Source: JBEKYD01 sp049511335 (GTDB taxonomy: Bacteria; Acidobacteriota; Terriglobia; Bryobacterales; Bryobacteraceae). From it: a stretch of 64,000 nucleotides of DNA. The position numbers were made by a program, and so were the translations under genes. The stretch covers positions 1-64,000 of the forward strand of contig JBEKYD010000004.1 in NCBI GenBank assembly GCA_049511335.1. Reading direction: 5' to 3'. The notes under the pieces were generated by a model. That model did not search any database. It was not told where the DNA came from and was given only the letters and a program-made list of their open reading frames with translations. Below, one piece after another: positions 40,525 to 50,587 of the stretch (its first letter is position 1; every line of letters begins with the position of its first letter).

Positions 40525-41844
40525 TCACAGGCCGCCGATGGAGCAGGCGGCCGCGGCGGCTTGCGCTTCCTGTCGCGGGAAGAAGGGAGATACCGCGGAT
40601 AGGGAACGGCCGAGGGACTCGCGCGAGCCCTGGCAGCCGCCCTGCGCAACCGCGGCCAGATGACGCCAGGCGACGGCATCGGCGCGCAGGCTTGGCGCCA
40701 CGTCGAAATTGAGGGCGCTCGAAAACTCTTCTTCCGCGCGTGCGTAGTCCTTTCGCCGATAAAGCATAATGCCCCGGTACAGGTGCGCATCGCCCGACGC
40801 CAGTTCCCGAGCCGAAGCGAAGGCGGCGCGACTCGCCAAGTTATAGTCGGTCAGGGCATCGTCCAAATGCCCACTCCGTTCGCTGGCCAGCGCTCGCAGA
40901 TAGAAGGCGCGCGCGTTTTCCCGGCTGACGTTGGCGGCGCGATCCAAAGTAGCGATGGCGCCGGCGTAATCGCCGCCTAGGAGACGCGCCCCGCCCCAGT
41001 CGGTCAGGGAAGTGGGCCAATCCGGCTGCGGGCGCAAGCGGTCGAACCAACCCGCGTTGCCGCGATCCCGGTCCCAATCGGCTATGGCTTGCCTGTAGCG
41101 GGCCGCGGCCTCGGGATACCTGGCATCCTGAAAGGCCTGCCGCCCTTCGACCCAGTTCTGCCAGCCGGCCGCCGCCGGGCTGGAAAAATCGCGGGCCGCG
41201 CGGGCCAGATCGCCGGAGCGGAGAGCGATCCAACCCAGCCATTCGCGGCCCACATCGGCATACGCCTGGCATAATTCGGGGGTGGTGAGTTCTTCGCCGC
41301 AGGAGGGGTGATTTTCCGCCTCTACAAGGGCTCCCTCGGCAGCGGACATCGCGGTGGTGTTGGCGGGAGCGCCGTTGCTCGGACCGTCGGCCTCCGTGGC
41401 GTGAATGCGGGCGAGCGCCTCGACTACCGGTAGAATCTCCGGTACGGGCGGGACGGCCTGATTTCGCTTTGCGGGGTGCGCCGCCGGCCAAGTTCCCATG
41501 GCCAGGTGAAATTCGGATGCTGCCTGGTCCCATAGTTGCGGCCCATTGCCGGGCACGGTCTGGTTCCCCAACGCCGCCGCTACCAACGCGCAGTAGCCTT
41601 TGCGGTAATGGATGCGAGGCAGTTGGCCGGGAGAGGCGATGGCGACCAACGCCGCTTCCGATTGCAGACAAGCGGATGCCTGAACCAAACCGGGGGAAAC
41701 GGCCAGAGCAACGCTTTCGTAGTCGGCTTGCGCGCGCGCCGACAAGTCAGCGCGCTGAGCTTCTCCGCCTGCCCATACCCCCGGCACCATAACTATTGTC
41801 AGTGCGAAAATAGTACCCGAACGGGCCCTGTTCTCAGGCTTCAT
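40525..41844 (-). CDS. Exported TPR-like protein
   Basis: 439 residues from the ATG at 41844 (AAGGTAGG just before). Signal peptide (SGTIFALTIVMVPGVWAGG). Helical repeats with TPR consensus positions occur in the C-terminal half: EGRQAFQDARYPEAAARYRQ, LLGGDYAGAIATLDRA, FYLRALASERSGHLDDALTD and LYRRKDYARAEEEFSSAL. Likely a periplasmic or secreted scaffold. The start region faces the end of the efflux operon on the same strand, 145 bases downstream of emrA; co-transcription possible. Confidence 0.82.
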   Translation of the reverse strand: MKPENRARSGTIFALTIVMVPGVWAGGEAQRADLSARAQADYESVALAVSPGLVQASACLQSEAALVAIASPGQLPRIHYRKGYCALVAAALGNQTVPGNGPQLWDQAASEFHLAMGTWPAAHPAKRNQAVPPVPEILPVVEALARIHATEADGPSNGAPANTTAMSAAEGALVEAENHPSCGEELTTPELCQAYADVGREWLGWIALRSGDLARAARDFSSPAAAGWQNWVEGRQAFQDARYPEAAARYRQAIADWDRDRGNAGWFDRLRPQPDWPTSLTDWGGARLLGGDYAGAIATLDRAANVSRENARAFYLRALASERSGHLDDALTDYNLASRAAFASARELASGDAHLYRGIMLYRRKDYARAEEEFSSALNFDVAPSLRADAVAWRHLAAVAQGGCQGSRESLGRSLSAVSPFFPRQEAQAAAAACSIGGL

Positions 41845-41989
41845 ACCTACCTTCTTGCATCCGGAGGGCCGCTCTACAAGGACTGAAGCAGGAACAGGAT
41901 CCGCGAGTCGTCCGATCGCGGATAGGGAGCCGGAGTGTAAAAGTCGGGCCCGCTCTTTGAGTGCTTCTTCCATTCTACCAACGGGGCGG

Positions 41990-43255
41990 TCAACGCGTAT
42001 AGATCGTCACATCCACGTTCATGCCGGGCCGCAGGATCAGGCCACTATCGTGGTCGACCAGGATCTTCACAGGGATGCGCTGCACCACTTTCACGAAGTT
42101 GCCGGTGGCATTCTCCGGCGGCAGCAGGCTCATGCGGGCGCCGGTGGCGCCGGCAATCGAATCCACATGGCCAATCACGCTTTTACCGTACATGTCCACG
42201 TGGATTTCGGCGCGCTGGCCGGGTTCGACGTGAGCAAGCTGGGTCTCCTTGAAATTAGCGGTGACCCAGGTGGTGTTGAGCGGGATGACAGCCATGAGCG
42301 CCTGACCGGGCTGCACCACCTGGCCCACTTCGACGCTCTTGCGGGTAACCACGCCGTCCACCGGCGCGACGAGGGTGGTATAGCTGAGCTGGAGTTGGGC
42401 GGCTTCGAGGCTCGCGCGCGCCTCGGAGACGGCGGCGGCGGCGGTGGCGGCATCCGCCTGGCGGATGGCCACCTGTTTGCGGTTGGCCTGGGAAAACGTC
42501 AATTGCGCCTTGGCCCGATCGAGCTGCGAGCGGGCGGCCTGGAGGGCGGCCTGTTTGCTAGCAGCGTTTTCGCGCGCGGATTCCAGCTTCTGCTGGTCGG
42601 CGCGCAACTGGCTGGCGGCAACCTTGGCGGCGGCCACGTAGGCGTCGTACTGGAGCTGGGAGATCTCGGCCTTGTCGACCAGCGGCTTCATGCGGGCGAG
42701 ATCGGCCTGCGCCTTGTCGTTGTCGGCTTCGCGCGCGTGCACGTTGGCTTCGGCAACCGCAAGGTCGGAGCCGGCGGCTTGCTGGGCGCCAATGCGGGCA
42801 CGTTCCAGCTCGGCCTCGGCATCGGCCACCGCGGCCGAGGAAGCGTCCGTGGTGGATTCGGTGGTCTGGCTCGTCAGCGGAACGCCCACTTCGGCTGACC
42901 GCAACTGGCTTTCGGCGCTTTCGAGGTTGGCCTGGGCCAGATCGACGCGCGCCTGGTAATCGCGCGGGTCGATGCGAACCAGCACCTGGCCCTGCTTGAC
43001 CGGCTGGTTATCGAGCACCGCGACCTCGACCACGTTGCCGCTGATCTTGGGGGCAATAGCCGTGATATGGCCATCCACTTCGGCGTCGTCCGACGAGACC
43101 TGATTTTCGAAGTGAAAATACAGTCCTACACCCACCGCCGCGGCGACGAGCACCAGCAGAAGCACCCACTTGGCGCGGTTGTTTCGGGCCGGCGTTCGAT
43201 CCGCCGGCGCTTCCGTTGCGGGCAGCGTTGCCACAGGTTCCTCCAACGATTGCAT
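41990..43255 (-). CDS. EmrA/HlyD-type membrane fusion protein
   Basis: 421 residues. Single N-terminal helix (WVLLLVLVAAAVGVGLYFHF), the biotinyl-like half-motifs SSDDAEVDGHITAIAPKISG and TTLVAPVDGVVTRKSVEVGQ, a long alpha-helical hairpin between them (Ala/Gln/Glu-rich, ~110-260), and a beta-barrel end (VVQRIPVKILVD). Bridges the EmrB-type transporter to TolC across the periplasm. Starts one base after the EmrB stop; third gene of the efflux operon. Confidence 0.93.
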   Translation of the reverse strand: MQSLEEPVATLPATEAPADRTPARNNRAKWVLLLVLVAAAVGVGLYFHFENQVSSDDAEVDGHITAIAPKISGNVVEVAVLDNQPVKQGQVLVRIDPRDYQARVDLAQANLESAESQLRSAEVGVPLTSQTTESTTDASSAAVADAEAELERARIGAQQAAGSDLAVAEANVHAREADNDKAQADLARMKPLVDKAEISQLQYDAYVAAAKVAASQLRADQQKLESARENAASKQAALQAARSQLDRAKAQLTFSQANRKQVAIRQADAATAAAAVSEARASLEAAQLQLSYTTLVAPVDGVVTRKSVEVGQVVQPGQALMAVIPLNTTWVTANFKETQLAHVEPGQRAEIHVDMYGKSVIGHVDSIAGATGARMSLLPPENATGNFVKVVQRIPVKILVDHDSGLILRPGMNVDVTIYTR

Positions 43256-44785
43256 CTATTCCACCATAACCGGTCCCTTGGGGGGCCCGGCCTTTCTCAT
43301 GAAAAACATCAAGGGTACGATGGCCATAAACAAGACGGCCATCGCCAAAAAAGCGTCCGCGAACGAGAGCATAGTAGCCTGACGCAGCATGCCGCCGTAA
43401 ATCAAGCCCTGCGCCTGCGCGTCCGCACCCCCCAGGCCGGCGCCGCGCGTTCCGACCATGGCGGCGGTATTGGCCAGCGAGGTGCGGAAGACGGGGTCAT
43501 AGGGTGTCAGATGCGCTACCAGCGTTTGCTGATGCATCTGCGCGCGGCGGGCCAGCAGCGTGGTAATGGCGGCGATGCCCGAGCTGCCGCCGATATTGCG
43601 GGCCAGGTTGAACAGCCCGGCGGCATAATTCGTCCGCTCTTTGGGTATGAAAGCGAAGGCGGCGGCGCTGATCGGCACAAACAGGAATCCCAGCCCGAAG
43701 CTCTGCACCACGCGAGCCCGCACGGCCGACCCGTAATCCACGCCGAGGTTGAATCGCGACATCATCAGCAGTCCGGTGGCGGAGACCACCACCCCGAAAA
43801 TCACCAGCCAGCGCGCCTCGAACTTCTTCAGTAACAAGCCGACCACCGGCATGCAAACGCAGACCGCGAGGCCGCCGGGGGAGAGCACCATCCCGCTGAG
43901 CATGGCCGTATAGCCGAGCAGGGTCTGCAGAAACAGGGGCAGCAGCATGGTGCTGGCATAGAGGACGAACCCCATTACCAACATGGAGACGGTCGCCAGG
44001 GTGAAATTGCGGTCCTTCAGGACGCGGAAATCGATCACCGGGTGTTTGTGGCGCAGCTCCCAAAAAACCACCGTGACCAGCGCCAGCACGGTGATCGCGG
44101 CGAAGGTAACGATGAAATTGGAGGAAAACCAGTCGTTTCTCTGCCCTTCGTCAAGGACCACTTCGAGCGAACCCAATCCGAGCGCCAGCAGGCCGAAGCC
44201 GGCGTAGTCGATTTTCAGGCCGTCCCCGAGCGAGCGCCGGACCAGATAGGGCGGGTCGAAAACCAGCATCGCCGTCAAGATCAAAGACAGGAGACCAACC
44301 GGCAGATTGATGATGAAAATCCAGCGCCAGGTAAAGTTGTCGGTGATCCAACCGCCGAGCGTGGGGCCGACGATGGGCGCCACTACCACGCCTAGGCCGA
44401 ATGCCGCCATGGCCATGCCGTGCTTTTCGCGCGGAAAGGTCTCCACCAGGATGGCCTGCGATATAGGCTGGAGGGCGCCCCCGCCCAGACCTTGCAGCAC
44501 GCGAAAGAAGATCAAGAGGCCGAGCGTGGGCGCCAGGCCGCAAAGCACCGAGGAGACCGTGAAAAGGGTCACGCAGATCATGTAAAAGCGCTTGCGGCCC
44601 ATCAACATGGAGAACCAGCCGCCCATGGGCAGAATAATGGCGTTCGAAACCAGGTAACTGGTGAGGATCCAGGTGGCTTCGTCCACGTCCGCCGAAAGGT
44701 TGCCGGCGATGTGCGGCAGGGCGACGTTGGCCACGCTGGTGTCGAGCACTTCCATGAAGGTCGCCAGCATGACCGTCATGGCCAC
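43256..44785 (-). CDS. EmrB/QacA-type drug transporter (DHA2 MFS)
   Basis: 509 residues, 14 membrane helices. MLATFMEVLDTSVANVALPH is the DHA2 motif D1 with its acidic residue, followed by WILTSYLVSNAIILPMGGW and GRKRFYMICVTLF (motif A). Proton-driven export of toxic small molecules, with EmrA and TolC neighbours forming the tripartite pump. The assigned start is GTG 44785, but the codons just upstream in frame read PPQINPWIVA, the usual EmrB N-terminus, without any ATG/GTG/TTG, so the start is uncertain and may be a rare codon. Confidence 0.93.
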   Translation of the reverse strand: MAMTVMLATFMEVLDTSVANVALPHIAGNLSADVDEATWILTSYLVSNAIILPMGGWFSMLMGRKRFYMICVTLFTVSSVLCGLAPTLGLLIFFRVLQGLGGGALQPISQAILVETFPREKHGMAMAAFGLGVVVAPIVGPTLGGWITDNFTWRWIFIINLPVGLLSLILTAMLVFDPPYLVRRSLGDGLKIDYAGFGLLALGLGSLEVVLDEGQRNDWFSSNFIVTFAAITVLALVTVVFWELRHKHPVIDFRVLKDRNFTLATVSMLVMGFVLYASTMLLPLFLQTLLGYTAMLSGMVLSPGGLAVCVCMPVVGLLLKKFEARWLVIFGVVVSATGLLMMSRFNLGVDYGSAVRARVVQSFGLGFLFVPISAAAFAFIPKERTNYAAGLFNLARNIGGSSGIAAITTLLARRAQMHQQTLVAHLTPYDPVFRTSLANTAAMVGTRGAGLGGADAQAQGLIYGGMLRQATMLSFADAFLAMAVLFMAIVPLMFFMRKAGPPKGPVMVE

Positions 44786-44834
44786 GATCCACGGATTGAT
44801 TTGCGGAGGAGTGCCTTGTCCGTGAGTGCTTTGC

Positions 44835-46187
44835 CTACTTGGCGTAGAGCGTCTCCATCTGGCCGGCGGCGTGCGCCAGGTCGGCCCGTGCCTGGTTATA
44901 GCGATAGAGGGCCGCGATCTGGTTATCGTTGGCGCGCGCCAGGGCGTCCTGGGCGCTGATCACTTCGATATTGTTGGCCACGCCGGCCTGAAAGCGGTCG
45001 CGCGCCTGATCCACTTCCTGGCGTGCCAGCTCAATGCCTTGATTGGCCACGTCGACCTCGTTGCGGGCGGCAGCCGTCTGCGCCGCCGCGGTTTTCACTT
45101 CAAGGGCGATGCGGTTGCGCAAATCTTGTTCCTGTTGGGCGAGCTGGCGCAGGGCCAGATCGGCCTTGGCGCGTTCCGCCTGAATCCGCCCGCCGGTGAA
45201 CAGGGGCACGTCCAGGCTGAAATAGAACTGGTAGAAGGGGATGACGGAGTCGGGCGTCAGGCCCAGTTGCGACCACATCCCATTGGCCGAAACCTTGGGC
45301 AGGCGCTCCTCCGAGGCGGTCTGGCGATCTAGTTCCAGCCGGCGGTGATCGCTCGCGATGCGTTCGAGCTCGGGACGGGAAGTATAGGCGTGCTCCAGCG
45401 TTTGGTCGGCGTCGGTTTGAGGCGTCTGAAAGAACTTGCCCTGATCCGCCAGCTCGATCTTGCGTTTGGGATCGACGTTCAACAGCCGCGCCAAACCGAA
45501 GAGCGACGTTTCGAGCCCGGTTTGCGCCACGATCAGCCGTTGTTTTTCATTTTGCAGCTCCACATTGGCGCGCAAGGTATCGATGCCCGTGCCCACGCCG
45601 TTCTTTTGCAGGTCCGCGGCCTGGTCGTAAAGCGCCTGGGCCAACTGGACGCGCGATTCGGCGGCCGAAACGTCCGCCGCCGCCCGCTGGCTGCCCAGGT
45701 ACTGCGACACCACCAGCAGCACGCTCTCTTCGCGCATCGCGATTTCGTCCAATCGTGCCGAGCCCACCCCGGCCTGGGACGCCTTATATCGCCGCCAGAG
45801 CGTCAGATCGAAAACCGGCGCCTGAAAGCTCAAGCCGGCCTGGAATGTCTCAAACGGCCCGATATGTTCGGGGAAGCCCGGGATCGGTCCACCGAACAGG
45901 GCTTGGACGTTTTCCCGGTTGACGGATTCGGCGACGCTGCCACCGACGCGCGGAAGCAACCCGGAACGAGCCGTCCGCACATCCTCCCTGCTCTGCGCTA
46001 CCGCCAGATTTGCCAGAATCACCTGCGGGTTTTGCTTGAGAGCCAGGTTTACCGCATCGCGGAGGGTCAACTGCATCGGAGCCGCATCCTGGGCCCAACC
46101 TCGGCCACTGAGCAGCCAGAGAAAAACTCCCGCAACGGTTGTCCATCTATTGGTCACGCCTAAGAGGATGCAATCCCAGTGCCGCAT
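44835..46187 (-). CDS. TolC-family outer membrane efflux protein
   Basis: 450 residues. Signal peptide (TTVAGVFLWLLSGRGWAQ), then the duplicated OEP domain: MQLTLRDAVNLALKQNPQVI at the first repeat and RPELERIASDHRRLELDRQT at the second, each with long helices, and the barrel strand FYFSLDVPLFTGGR. First gene of the TolC-EmrB-EmrA operon (49-base gap to emrB). A GTG at 46157 would give a shorter leader that fits a signal peptide better; the ATG at 46187 is kept. Confidence 0.92.
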   Translation of the reverse strand: MRHWDCILLGVTNRWTTVAGVFLWLLSGRGWAQDAAPMQLTLRDAVNLALKQNPQVILANLAVAQSREDVRTARSGLLPRVGGSVAESVNRENVQALFGGPIPGFPEHIGPFETFQAGLSFQAPVFDLTLWRRYKASQAGVGSARLDEIAMREESVLLVVSQYLGSQRAAADVSAAESRVQLAQALYDQAADLQKNGVGTGIDTLRANVELQNEKQRLIVAQTGLETSLFGLARLLNVDPKRKIELADQGKFFQTPQTDADQTLEHAYTSRPELERIASDHRRLELDRQTASEERLPKVSANGMWSQLGLTPDSVIPFYQFYFSLDVPLFTGGRIQAERAKADLALRQLAQQEQDLRNRIALEVKTAAAQTAAARNEVDVANQGIELARQEVDQARDRFQAGVANNIEVISAQDALARANDNQIAALYRYNQARADLAHAAGQMETLYAK

Positions 46188-46292
46188 GTAAGTTGCTGAT
46201 TTGATTGGAAGCCGCTGCTGCCGAGTGACAAAATATGGGCGCTAAGCAGGATTGCAGAACCCTCAAGCCCCACTTTTGACCCATCAGATAAA

Positions 46293-46324
46293 AACGGCCG
46301 GAGAGCCATCACTCCCCGGCCGTT
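46293..46324 (-). terminator. Intrinsic terminator after TonB receptor locus
   Basis: On the minus strand AACGGCCGG ... CCGGCCGTT forms a 9-bp stem, directly followed by TTTTT (46294-46290 on the plus strand is AAAAA). It lies about 140 bases past the stop of the 46463-50587 gene and past the TonB remnant, and would end that transcript before the tolC promoter region. Confidence 0.75.
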
Positions 46325-46343
46325 CGATTCGGCTCAGGTTGAG

Positions 46344-46406
46344 CTAGAAGTAAACGCGCAGGCCGAATTCCATCCCCATGTCAAGTGACTTCACCCGGGC
46401 CACATC
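46344..46406 (-). pseudogene. C-terminal remnant of another TonB-dependent receptor
   Basis: The minus strand reads DVARVKSLDMGMEFGLRVYF then TAG. This matches the end of a TonB-dependent barrel (compare NMEFGIRLHF closing the intact neighbour at 46463) but a stop precedes it and nothing upstream continues. It is the last ~20 codons of a lost or recombined receptor gene, lying between the intact receptor's stop and the shared terminator. Confidence 0.65.
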
Positions 46407-46462
46407 TCACACCCAATCGCGTCCCCCGGAGGAATGCCCGGGGGAACGGGCTGGTTCCGGTA

Positions 46463-49400
46463 TTAGAAATGTAGCCGGATCCCGAACTCCATGTTGCGCG
46501 GCGTGTTGGCTTGGCCGGTAATCCGCCCGAACAGGGTCGGGCTCAACAGGTTCATGCTCGGGTTGCTCAACACCGCGTGGTTAAACACGTTGGTGATTTG
46601 GAAGATCAGGCTCGCACCCACTCGTTCCTTGATGATTCCGAAGTCCTTCGTCACTGCCACGTCCACGTTCCATTGCGGCAGACCGCGCAGGTTGGCGTAG
46701 CCGCCGCAACTCGTGTCGTAACCCAGGATGCAGGGCCGCATTTCGCTGTACACTGCCGCCGGGTTGCTGAACATATTCACGCCGTATGGGTTGTTGGTGC
46801 CGATCCCGTTGGAGCCCGCAACGTTGTACTTGGTGCTGGTGGTGCCCGTGTACGGGGAGAGCCCCACCGCGTCGTCGGCTCCCGAGGCAGCGCCGGAAGA
46901 GGAGGATTCGCCGAAAGACTCCGTGGTCGAGCCCGGCTCGTAGCCCACCGCAATCGGCGCTCCGCTGTTGGCCACGAACAGCGGCGCGAATGTCCAGCCT
47001 CCCAATACCCTCCGCTTGATTCCCGAAAGATGCTGCAAGAAGGGCGACTGATAATACAGCGCGGCGTTCAAGTTGAACCGGTAGTCGAACAACTGCGGCC
47101 CGTAATTGCCGGCGATATTGAACGGATCGAGCGTCGTGCCGCCGCTGTTGTACTGCGCCAGCCCGGCCGTGCCCAGCGCCCGCGACCAGGTGAAATTGGA
47201 GGCGGCCGTCAGCCCATGCCAGTCGTTGGCTTTGTAGGAGAAGTACAGGGCATTGTAATTGGACCATCCCTGGCTGGTGACGAGGATGGCGGATGTCGCC
47301 TGGTTGTTGCCCCCGTTGAACGGCGAGCTGATCATGGTTCGGCTCCCCGCCCACGGCACCCCGCCGGCCACGGCCGCATTATTCAGCGCCGCCCATATGC
47401 TCGAAACCTGCGCGATCTTGATATTCGATAACTGGCTGGTGGCGAACGCCGCCGTGCAGCTCGAATAGCCCTTGCAATACGCTGAGTTGGGCCCGCCGAG
47501 AGCCGATTCCAGGAACGCCTGCGCCGGAGCCTGCGCCGCCGGCAGCGTGGCGGCGCAAGGGTATGCGGCTCCGCACAGCGACAGATACAAGTTCGCGTAG
47601 GCTTGCGCGAACGTTTGCCCGCCGAGCGTGGTCATGTACGGCACCGCGTCGAGGTTGATCTGCATGTAATCGTTGCGTGAGATTCGGCCGATGTAGCCGA
47701 CTTCCAAGGTCATGCGGTTGGAAAGCTCCCGTTGGACGGAAACGCTGACGTTATCGGTGCGGTTAGGCCGATAATTCGGATCCAGCGCCGTAGCATCGCC
47801 GGCGTTGGGGTTGGTCCCGCCGGGGTAGAATGGCTGCGCCAGGGTCGTCGTCGCGGTCGGCAGCGGCGCCGAATTCCCGTCCACCCCGATGCGAAACGCG
47901 TTAACCGGCGTGGCCTGGCCCGTCCCGAGGCACTGTCCTTGCGAATTCGGGCCTTGGCAGGTCACGCCCTGCAGCAAGCCCGGGCCGAGCAGCGGCACCA
48001 GCACCTGGTTGACGCCGTTGATGCGCCCGTAAATCCGCCCGTAGCCGGCGCGGATCACGGTTTTCTTGTCGCCGAAAAGTTTGCCCATCAAACCGCTCGT
48101 GCCGGAAGGATTCCAAGCGATCGAGACGCGCGGGCTAAACTGCCCGTAGAACGGATTATACGGATACTTCAGTCCGTCGCCTACGTTCGGCACCAGCGCA
48201 TATCCGATGGTTGGATCGTAGTTCGACCCCGCCAGCGCCGCTTTCTCCCGCTGCGCCATGTAACCGCTGAAGGTCACCAGGTTGTCGCTCCCGTCCACCA
48301 GCGCCACCTGCTTACCGTTGAGCTCGTAGGGCGGCATTTCCAGGGCGTAGGCTATGCCGTAAGTCAACGTGAAAGACGGCTTCATGTGCCAGGTGTCGCT
48401 GAAGTACACGTTGTAGTAAGGGATAACGCTCTGGTCAAAGGCCACGCTGCCCACGGGTTGCAATGTCAGATTGGAGCCCGCGCGCGTGTACGCCACCTGC
48501 GTCTGCGACACGATACCCAGCACTTCGCTGTACAGGTTTTCATAAGTGGAATACTGACTGCTCGGCACCGAACTCGGGATATAGGGCGAACTGCTCCAGT
48601 TGTTCAGGCCGTAGTTTCCCGTAAAGTATACGATCTGGTTGTTGATACCAATGCCATTATCGGTACGCATGTGGTAATCGTAATTGCGCTGGTAATTGCC
48701 GCCGTATTGGAACAAGTGGTTACCCTTCAGCATGGTCAGGTTATCGCTAATCTGCTTGTCTTGCCCATCCCAGAAGCGCTGCCGGATACACTGCGTATTG
48801 GTGTTGTAAGGCGCCAAGCCATTCACGCAACTGGTGCCTTCCGGTGTGGTATTGGAGATTGTGGGATCGCCCAGTTCCACCGCGCCTCCCAGTCCGGCGA
48901 TCTGCGGCGGAGCATTGGCGGTGCCCCACTGCCAGAACTGCCGGATATAGGCAAAACGGAAATCGTTGGTGAGGTTGGGTGTGACATTCGTAGTCAGCCC
49001 GACGATCATGTACCCGTCGATCTGCGGCCGCGGCGCGGTTGCCGTCGGCGTGCCGAGCGTGTCGCCGGGCAAACCGCCGCCGATGTCTACCTGGTTGGTG
49101 GTCAGGCTGACCAGGCGCGTGTAGCGGTAGCTGGCCATCAAGCGCCACTTTTCGTTAAAGTCGTGATCGATCCGCCCGATGTAATTATTGGTCGTCAGCG
49201 GGGCGCGAATCGAGGAGAGGAAACCGAGCACGTTGTAGCCATCCCCGCTCGAGTAGTTCGGATCGTTCCCCGCCGGCAACTGCGAGTTCCAGATCTTGCT
49301 GACCACGGGGCTGATGCCGAGATTGCGCGGATCGAGCCCGGACGGCTGGTACGTCACACCGCCGACCGTCACCGGGCTGGGATTGAGATTGTAAGGGATA

Positions 49401-50587
49401 TACTGCCCTGCCGAATTGGCAATTTGGATCACACCCGCGCGCAGCAGGGGCGACGGCACCGGGTGCTCATACGTGCTCACGTTCGGATAGCGCAGCCCCT
49501 CGAAGTTGGCAAATCCGTACCATTTTCCCAGTGGGGATTTAAATGGCGTTAACTGTCCTCCGATGCTGGCCCCGAACCGCTCGCGATGGTTCGAAGGTAA
49601 GGGCGTGTAACCGAGATTGTTTGCATCGCAGACCTGGACCTTGGGATTGCAGGGGGTGTGATTGTTAGTCCAACTGTTGGCCGCACCCACGTCGGTGGCG
49701 AAGTAGTAGTCGTAGACCGAGCCGTGATACTGGTTGGTGCCGCGCTTGGTCACCATTTGGATACTGCCACCGGTCGAGTTGTTGAAATCGGCCGTCTGGT
49801 TGAACACCCCGACTCTCACTTCCTCGATGCTCTCCACCGGCGTCGGCACCGCCCCCGAAGCGACGCCGCCGGTTTGCGTGCCGCCCGTGCCGGTGAAATT
49901 CGTCTGGTAACCGGTGGTGTTGCCGGCCATGTCGTCGCTGATGTTGCCGCCGTCCAGCGTGTAGGTGTTCTGGTCGTTGAACGCGCCGGCGATAAAGCCG
50001 CTGGAGTATCCGCTGCCGGGGCTGACCGCGGGCTGCAGAATGATCAGCGTGGAAACGTCGCGTCCGAGGTTCGGCAGGTTCATGATCGACGAGCCGGAAA
50101 TCGTGGTGCCAACCGTCGAATTAGTGGTCTGCAACTCTGCCCCAATCGATCCGGTTACCTCTACCGTGATGGATGTGCTCCCCACCTCCAGGCTGGCGTT
50201 CACCGTAATCGTGGTGCTCACCTCAACGTGCTGCGATGCCACGCGGTAGGTGTTGAATCCCAGCTTGGTAAACGTCAGACTGTAATCCCCCGGTGGCACG
50301 TTTACGAAGACGTACCGGCCGGCTACATTGGTTTTCGCGGTCAGCGCCGCACTTGTCGATAGGTCGGTCAATGCGACTTCAGCGTCGGGAACAACCGTGT
50401 TCTGCTGGTCTTTCACGATGCCGGTGACGCTGCTGGTTGAGGTAGCCTGTGACCAAACTGGCATCGCGCTAAGGCATAAGAGTATACCTAGCACGACGAC
50501 CAGCCGCCAGAAGACAAAACGAGAACTCTGGAAGGAAGTGGACATAAAACCGCCTATGAAAGCTTGAGTCGACTTACTTAAGGACAC
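46463..50587 (-). CDS. TonB-dependent receptor with carboxypeptidase-regulatory-like domain, 1374 residues
   Basis: Signal peptide (FWRLVVVLGILLCLSAMPVW), a CarboxypepD-reg-like domain (TSSVTGIVKDQQNTVVPDAE, ~55-140), plug (LPNLGRDVSTLIILQPAVSP; AGAFNDQNTYTLDGGNISDD) and a very long barrel ending NMEFGIRLHF. The loops are Asn/Tyr/Gly-rich, as in plant-polymer or oligosaccharide receptors. Ligand unknown. A later ATG (50545, MSTSFQSS) is an alternative start. Followed by a receptor remnant and an intrinsic terminator. Confidence 0.92.
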   Translation of the reverse strand: MSLSKSTQAFIGGFMSTSFQSSRFVFWRLVVVLGILLCLSAMPVWSQATSTSSVTGIVKDQQNTVVPDAEVALTDLSTSAALTAKTNVAGRYVFVNVPPGDYSLTFTKLGFNTYRVASQHVEVSTTITVNASLEVGSTSITVEVTGSIGAELQTTNSTVGTTISGSSIMNLPNLGRDVSTLIILQPAVSPGSGYSSGFIAGAFNDQNTYTLDGGNISDDMAGNTTGYQTNFTGTGGTQTGGVASGAVPTPVESIEEVRVGVFNQTADFNNSTGGSIQMVTKRGTNQYHGSVYDYYFATDVGAANSWTNNHTPCNPKVQVCDANNLGYTPLPSNHRERFGASIGGQLTPFKSPLGKWYGFANFEGLRYPNVSTYEHPVPSPLLRAGVIQIANSAGQYIPYNLNPSPVTVGGVTYQPSGLDPRNLGISPVVSKIWNSQLPAGNDPNYSSGDGYNVLGFLSSIRAPLTTNNYIGRIDHDFNEKWRLMASYRYTRLVSLTTNQVDIGGGLPGDTLGTPTATAPRPQIDGYMIVGLTTNVTPNLTNDFRFAYIRQFWQWGTANAPPQIAGLGGAVELGDPTISNTTPEGTSCVNGLAPYNTNTQCIRQRFWDGQDKQISDNLTMLKGNHLFQYGGNYQRNYDYHMRTDNGIGINNQIVYFTGNYGLNNWSSSPYIPSSVPSSQYSTYENLYSEVLGIVSQTQVAYTRAGSNLTLQPVGSVAFDQSVIPYYNVYFSDTWHMKPSFTLTYGIAYALEMPPYELNGKQVALVDGSDNLVTFSGYMAQREKAALAGSNYDPTIGYALVPNVGDGLKYPYNPFYGQFSPRVSIAWNPSGTSGLMGKLFGDKKTVIRAGYGRIYGRINGVNQVLVPLLGPGLLQGVTCQGPNSQGQCLGTGQATPVNAFRIGVDGNSAPLPTATTTLAQPFYPGGTNPNAGDATALDPNYRPNRTDNVSVSVQRELSNRMTLEVGYIGRISRNDYMQINLDAVPYMTTLGGQTFAQAYANLYLSLCGAAYPCAATLPAAQAPAQAFLESALGGPNSAYCKGYSSCTAAFATSQLSNIKIAQVSSIWAALNNAAVAGGVPWAGSRTMISSPFNGGNNQATSAILVTSQGWSNYNALYFSYKANDWHGLTAASNFTWSRALGTAGLAQYNSGGTTLDPFNIAGNYGPQLFDYRFNLNAALYYQSPFLQHLSGIKRRVLGGWTFAPLFVANSGAPIAVGYEPGSTTESFGESSSSGAASGADDAVGLSPYTGTTSTKYNVAGSNGIGTNNPYGVNMFSNPAAVYSEMRPCILGYDTSCGGYANLRGLPQWNVDVAVTKDFGIIKERVGASLIFQITNVFNHAVLSNPSMNLLSPTLFGRITGQANTPRNMEFGIRLHF

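Noticed and set aside
47732..49552. 606-codon plus-strand open frame
   Set aside because: Antisense to the 1374-residue TonB receptor; no recognisable motif, Arg/His/Val-rich shadow composition.
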